Positions 5,702 through 8,793 of a DNA stretch of 8,793 nucleotides are shown here, one piece after another. Within the stretch, counting starts at the first letter, position 1. Every line of letters starts with the position of its first letter. This DNA comes from Campylobacterales bacterium (GTDB lineage Bacteria; Campylobacterota; Campylobacteria; Campylobacterales; JALSKU01): assembly GCA_027038235.1 (NCBI GenBank), contig JALVXV010000226.1, positions 1-8,793 on the forward strand, in the 5' to 3' direction. Below the pieces are notes generated by a model that worked only from the letters and a program-made list of their open reading frames with translations, was not told the origin of the DNA and did not search any database. Position numbers and translations under genes: made by a program.

Positions 5702-6013
5702 TTGAGACATATTTTTACTATAATATTACTATTTTCTACCATCTCTTTTGCAAAAGATAGTGTTGCGATGGAAGTTTTTCATACATATTGCTGGGGGTGT
5801 CATCATCAAACAGCTGAGGCCTTTGGACCATCGTTTAAAGAGATAGCTAATAAGCGAAAAAAAGATGAGATAGTAGCCCAAATTCTATCGCCAAAAGAGA
5901 TGTATAAAAAATTGGGATACCAAAGAAATTCGATGCCCTCTTTTAATGATTTAAATGCTACCGAGATAGATGCTATAGTTGCATATATATTAAGTTTTAA
6001 GGATAAAAAATGA
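5702..6013 (+). CDS. nirC: Small periplasmic monoheme cytochrome c, NirC-like
   Basis: The 103-residue precursor starts with TTG and has a signal peptide (MRHIFTIILLFSTISFA, cleavage probably after A17). One class I cytochrome c domain follows: C30-W-G-C33-H34, likely axial M78 (NSMPSF) and a C-terminal helix (EIDAIVAYILSF). Its size and place directly before nirF fit NirC, a small cytochrome proposed to carry electrons in NirF-dependent heme d1 formation or to donate electrons to NirS. The stop overlaps the nirF start (ATGA), which points to coupled expression with NirF. It could instead be a NirM/cytochrome c551-like donor; sequence alone does not separate these. The family (cytochrome c) is certain and the symbol is by context. 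Confidence 0.75.
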   Translation: MRHIFTIILLFSTISFAKDSVAMEVFHTYCWGCHHQTAEAFGPSFKEIANKRKKDEIVAQILSPKEMYKKLGYQRNSMPSFNDLNATEIDAIVAYILSFKDKK

Positions 6014-7098
6014 AAAGAGTTATTTTAGTTTTACTAATAAGCCTAATCTCTTTGGTTGCAAGAGATAAAATATTTGTTGTTGAGAGGGAAAATTCAGCTT
6101 TAGCGGTAATTGATCACAACCTTTTGACCAATGAGATAAAAGATATGCACAATTTTAACCATGCTGTTGTCAAATTTAAAGATAGAGATGGGTATGTTAT
6201 CACAAGAGATGGATATGTTATAAAATTTGACCCAATTAAGGAGATAAAAGAGCAGGAGTACAAAACAAGCAAGAGTGCTATTGGTTTTATTATAGGAGAA
6301 AACTTTTTAGCAGTTGCAAATTATGATAATAAAACAGTAGAGATTTTAAGCCGAGATTTAAAGCCTATACAAAGTATAAAAACAGGTAGTAGAAATGTAG
6401 GTATAAAACTTTATAAAAATTATCTTATCTTTGAATGTATGGATAGCGATGAGATATGGGTGATGAAAAATGAGACTTCAAAGGCAAAAAAGCCCCATTT
6501 TACTCTCTATAAAAAGTTTCTTGATGTAGGTCAAGTTCCTTTTGATGCTTTGATAGATAAAAATCTGTATGTAAGCGGGTTTTTCAATTCACCTTTTTTA
6601 GGAGTGCTTAATCTTGATACAATGAAATATAAAAAAATTCCTCTAAATCTTGGCAAAAAAGATAGGGTTTTAAAGGTGCCTCATTTTGGATTTTGGAGTG
6701 TATCAAAAGGCTACTTTTTTATCCCTGCTGTTGGAGCAAAAAAGGTATTTGTTTTTACTCATGATTTTAAGCTTGTAAAAGAGATTAAAGTTGTAGGCAA
6801 CCCTGTCTTTACATCACTTAGTCCAAATAAAAGGTATCTTGCAGTAACATTTAGTGGAAAAGATTTTCCAAAAGTTCAAATAATTGATACAAAAAGTCTA
6901 AAAGTGATAAAAGATTTTAACTTTGGTGGAATGGTTTTACATGTTAGATGGTCAAGTGATGGAACACACCTATATATATCTGTAAATGGTAAAAATGAAG
7001 TACTTGCATATAATGTAAATGGATGGTGGAAACACTTTATGTGGCCTGTGCCAAAGCCATCAGGTATTTTTATATATAAAATAGACGATAAAAAGTAA
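6010..7098 (+). CDS. nirF: Heme d1 biosynthesis protein NirF
   Basis: NirF is a periplasmic beta-propeller related to the d1 domain of NirS. It is reported to carry out the last step of heme d1 synthesis, dehydrogenation of dihydro-heme d1. This 362-residue protein is the usual family length. An N-terminal signal segment (MKRVILVLLISLISLVA) has no lipobox cysteine, so a soluble periplasmic form is expected rather than the lipoprotein of Pseudomonas. Repeated propeller blades are visible (for example KIFVVERENSALAVID and SLSPNKRYLAVTFSG). H51 in NFNHAVVKF sits where the d1-binding histidine of the family is expected. No CXXCH is present, as for NirF and unlike NirN. It overlaps the cytochrome gene by 4 nt. 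A short RDGYVIT duplication is seen at residues 59-71. Confidence 0.9.
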   Translation: MKRVILVLLISLISLVARDKIFVVERENSALAVIDHNLLTNEIKDMHNFNHAVVKFKDRDGYVITRDGYVIKFDPIKEIKEQEYKTSKSAIGFIIGENFLAVANYDNKTVEILSRDLKPIQSIKTGSRNVGIKLYKNYLIFECMDSDEIWVMKNETSKAKKPHFTLYKKFLDVGQVPFDALIDKNLYVSGFFNSPFLGVLNLDTMKYKKIPLNLGKKDRVLKVPHFGFWSVSKGYFFIPAVGAKKVFVFTHDFKLVKEIKVVGNPVFTSLSPNKRYLAVTFSGKDFPKVQIIDTKSLKVIKDFNFGGMVLHVRWSSDGTHLYISVNGKNEVLAYNVNGWWKHFMWPVPKPSGIFIYKIDDKK

Positions 7099-7102
7099 AA
7101 TA

Positions 7103-8227
7103 GTGTTAAGAGTATCAAATCTCATAAACTCCGTAATAGATGGTAAAAAAGCAAGAGAGTTAGATGGCAATATAATAATATGGAACTTTACAAATAGATG
7201 CAATCTATCCTGTCATCATTGCTACTCCTATGCTGATCCAAATTCAAAGGATTTTTTGACAACTAGCTTTATCTTAGATAGTATAAAAGATTTAAAAAAA
7301 GCTGGAGTTAAATTTGTCATATTTAGTGGTGGTGAACCACTTATTAGAAAGGATATATTTGATATAGCTGACAAAATGAGAGAGGAGGGGATTATAACTT
7401 ATCTCTCTACCAATGGACTATATATTAGTGAAAAAAATGTTGATAAAATTATACAAAAATTTAACTATATCGGTATAAGCATAGATGGCATAAAAGAGGT
7501 GCATGACAGATTTAGAGGGCTTGAAGGTGCATATGAAAAGAGTATAAGTGCTATAAAGCTTATCCAATCTCATGGGGGCAATGCTGGTATTAGATTTACT
7601 ATGACAAAAGAGACTGAAGATAGCTTTTATGATATATTTAATCTAGCTGAAGAGATAGGGGTAAATAAGCTCTATCTCTCTCATTTGGTATATAGTGGAA
7701 GAGGACTTGACAATCTAAAAATGGATATTAGCAAAGAAAAAAGGCTTGAATTTGTCAATTTTATTATAGATAAAGCCCTTGAGTATCAAAAATCGGGTAA
7801 AGAGATGGATATAGTTACAGGCAATATGGAGATGGATGCTATCATACTTTTAGAAAAATTCTCCAAAGAGTATCCCCACTTAAAAGATGAAATGTTAAAA
7901 AGACTTAAGGCTTGGGGTGGAAATAGTGCTGGAAAAAGACTTGGAAATATAAACTCCATTGCTGAAGTAAAGCCAGATCCATTTTTTCCTTTTGTTATTG
8001 GTGATATGAATACAAAGAGTTTTAGTGAAATTTGGCTTGATGACAAAAGTGAGATACTAAACAGGCTTAGAGCTACCCCAAGAGAGATAAGTGGTAAGTG
8101 TAAAGATTGTAAAGTGATTGATATTTGTAATGGAGGAAGTAGAAGTAGAGCTTATGCTATAAGCGGGGATTTGTGGAGCGAAGATCCCTCATGCTACCTA
8201 GATGAGAAGCAAAGAGGGGTTAAATAA
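7103..8227 (+). CDS. nirJ: Radical SAM heme d1 biosynthesis protein NirJ
   Basis: NirJ is a cytoplasmic radical SAM enzyme that acts on didecarboxysiroheme, replacing propionate side chains with oxo groups on the way to heme d1. The 374-residue protein has the radical SAM cluster motif C33-x3-C37-x2-C40 (NRCNLSCHHCYSYADP), followed by the glycine-rich SAM-binding stretch FSGGEPLIRKDIF. A C-terminal SPASM-like set of cysteines, C333, C336, C342 and C364, probably binds a second Fe-S cluster. The block GGNSAGKRLGNI before it is typical of NirJ. I chose the GTG at 7103: the frame is closed by a TAG at 7082-7084, and no ATG occurs before the cluster motif. The Shine-Dalgarno is weak. It lies 4 nt after nirF, and its stop overlaps the next start (TAATG). 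Related radical SAM proteins such as AhbC/AhbD are less likely given the neighbours. Confidence 0.93.
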   Translation: MLRVSNLINSVIDGKKARELDGNIIIWNFTNRCNLSCHHCYSYADPNSKDFLTTSFILDSIKDLKKAGVKFVIFSGGEPLIRKDIFDIADKMREEGIITYLSTNGLYISEKNVDKIIQKFNYIGISIDGIKEVHDRFRGLEGAYEKSISAIKLIQSHGGNAGIRFTMTKETEDSFYDIFNLAEEIGVNKLYLSHLVYSGRGLDNLKMDISKEKRLEFVNFIIDKALEYQKSGKEMDIVTGNMEMDAIILLEKFSKEYPHLKDEMLKRLKAWGGNSAGKRLGNINSIAEVKPDPFFPFVIGDMNTKSFSEIWLDDKSEILNRLRATPREISGKCKDCKVIDICNGGSRSRAYAISGDLWSEDPSCYLDEKQRGVK

Positions 8228-8793
8228 TGGGAAAAGTTTATCTAACAGGAGCAGGTCCCGGAGATATAGAGTTGCTAACTTTAAAAGCCCTAAAGGTTAT
8301 AAAAGAGGCTGATGTTATCATCTATGATAGACTTGCAAATCCAAAAATGCTCAAAGAGGCAAAAGATGGATGTGAGTTTATATATGTTGGAAAAGAGGAT
8401 GGCAGACACACACTCCCACAAGAGGAGATAAATGAGGTCATATATCAAAATGCACTAAAGCATAATAAAGTAGTAAGACTTAAAGGTGGAGACCCATTTG
8501 TTTTTGGAAGAGGGGGAGAAGAGGGCATCTATCTTGCTAAGAGAGGGATAGAGTTTGAAGTGATACCCGGTATAACCTCTGCGGTTAGTGTCCCTGCTTA
8601 TTCTGGAATCCCTGTAACTCACAGAGGTATCTCAGCCTCTTTTAAAGTAGTAACAGGTCATGAAGCACCAAACAAAAAGGGTTCACAAGTAAATTGGGAA
8701 ATGCTAAAAGGTGATGAGACTATAGTCTTTCTTATGGGTTATCACAATCTATCAAAGATTTGTAAAAATTTGATAAAGATAGGAAAACCAAAT
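8227..8793 (+). CDS. nirE: Uroporphyrinogen-III C-methyltransferase (SUMT), 3' end beyond window
   Basis: SUMT methylates uroporphyrinogen III twice with SAM to give precorrin-2, the entry to siroheme and heme d1. Only the first 189 codons are in the window; the frame is open to the last base. The motifs are clear: V-Y-L-T-G-A-G-P-G-D (residues 4-13), YDRLANP (33-39), VVRLKGGDPFVFGRGGEE (82-99) and IPGITSA (113-119), followed by the VTGHE block at 142-146. About 70 residues would be expected to follow for a stand-alone enzyme of about 260 residues. A CysG-type dehydrogenase fusion would lie N-terminal and is absent. The start ATG overlaps the nirJ stop by 1 nt (TAATG), so it belongs to the same operon. 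Its position in a nir operon supports nirE; cobA describes the same activity. This gene probably also feeds general siroheme synthesis. Confidence 0.92.
   Translation, partial: MGKVYLTGAGPGDIELLTLKALKVIKEADVIIYDRLANPKMLKEAKDGCEFIYVGKEDGRHTLPQEEINEVIYQNALKHNKVVRLKGGDPFVFGRGGEEGIYLAKRGIEFEVIPGITSAVSVPAYSGIPVTHRGISASFKVVTGHEAPNKKGSQVNWEMLKGDETIVFLMGYHNLSKICKNLIKIGKPN

Noticed and set aside
6876..7118. Minus-strand open frame over the nirF end
   Set aside because: Shadow of nirF and the nirJ start; no recognisable features.
7786..8046. Minus-strand open frame inside nirJ
   Set aside because: It is opposite the conserved NirJ C-terminal half and has no independent support.
1..8793. CRISPR arrays, tRNA/rRNA genes, insertion sequences or a phage/defence system
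   Set aside because: No regular repeats with spacers, no tRNA-like folds, transposase motifs or terminal repeats were seen; the genes form a coherent respiratory cluster.

Overview
This A+T-rich window reads as one denitrification island. All genes lie on the + strand and are tightly packed. It encodes both subunits of cytochrome c-dependent nitric oxide reductase (norC, norB), a cytochrome cd1-type nitrite reductase (nirS), two further c-type cytochromes, and heme d1 biosynthesis genes (nirF, nirJ and a nirE/cobA-type SUMT cut by the window edge). Strong use of AGA for Arg, low GC, Lys/Ile-rich proteins and the gene style suggest a Campylobacterota (epsilonproteobacterial) chemolithotroph such as a Sulfurimonas/Sulfurovum/Nitratiruptor relative. 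That assignment is inference from recalled family resemblance, not a search.

Layout. (1) 19-2711, nor block: an unrecognised three-helix membrane protein, a 67-nt hairpin, norC, norB (overlapping norC by 17 nt) and a 52-codon single-helix protein. (2) 2712-2818, the main regulatory gap: a perfect TTGAT-N4-ATCAA (FNR/CRP-type) palindrome, plausible -10 elements and a strong Shine-Dalgarno for nirS. (3) 2819-4525, nirS, followed by a stem-loop with a poor T-tract that probably lets some transcription through. (4) 4583-8793, a pentaheme cytochrome, a nirC-like monoheme cytochrome, nirF, nirJ and SUMT, with the last four junctions close or overlapping (ATGA and TAATG).

How it works together. SUMT starts the siroheme/heme d1 branch in the cytoplasm. 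NirJ does later radical-SAM chemistry, and NirF, probably with the small cytochrome, finishes d1 in the periplasm. The product is the cofactor of NirS, which reduces nitrite to NO. The NO is removed by NorCB at the membrane. The siroheme decarboxylase genes (nirDLGH-type) and norQ/norD are not in the window.

Most worth a second look: the NirS-like protein appears to have Ser415 where one of the two distal-pocket histidines of canonical cd1 reductases should be. It also lacks the N-terminal arm and carries a Lys-rich insertion of about 56 residues. Next in interest are two unannotated small membrane proteins flanking norCB, the pentaheme cytochrome inserted between nirS and the d1 genes, and the long perfect stem between the first gene and norC.
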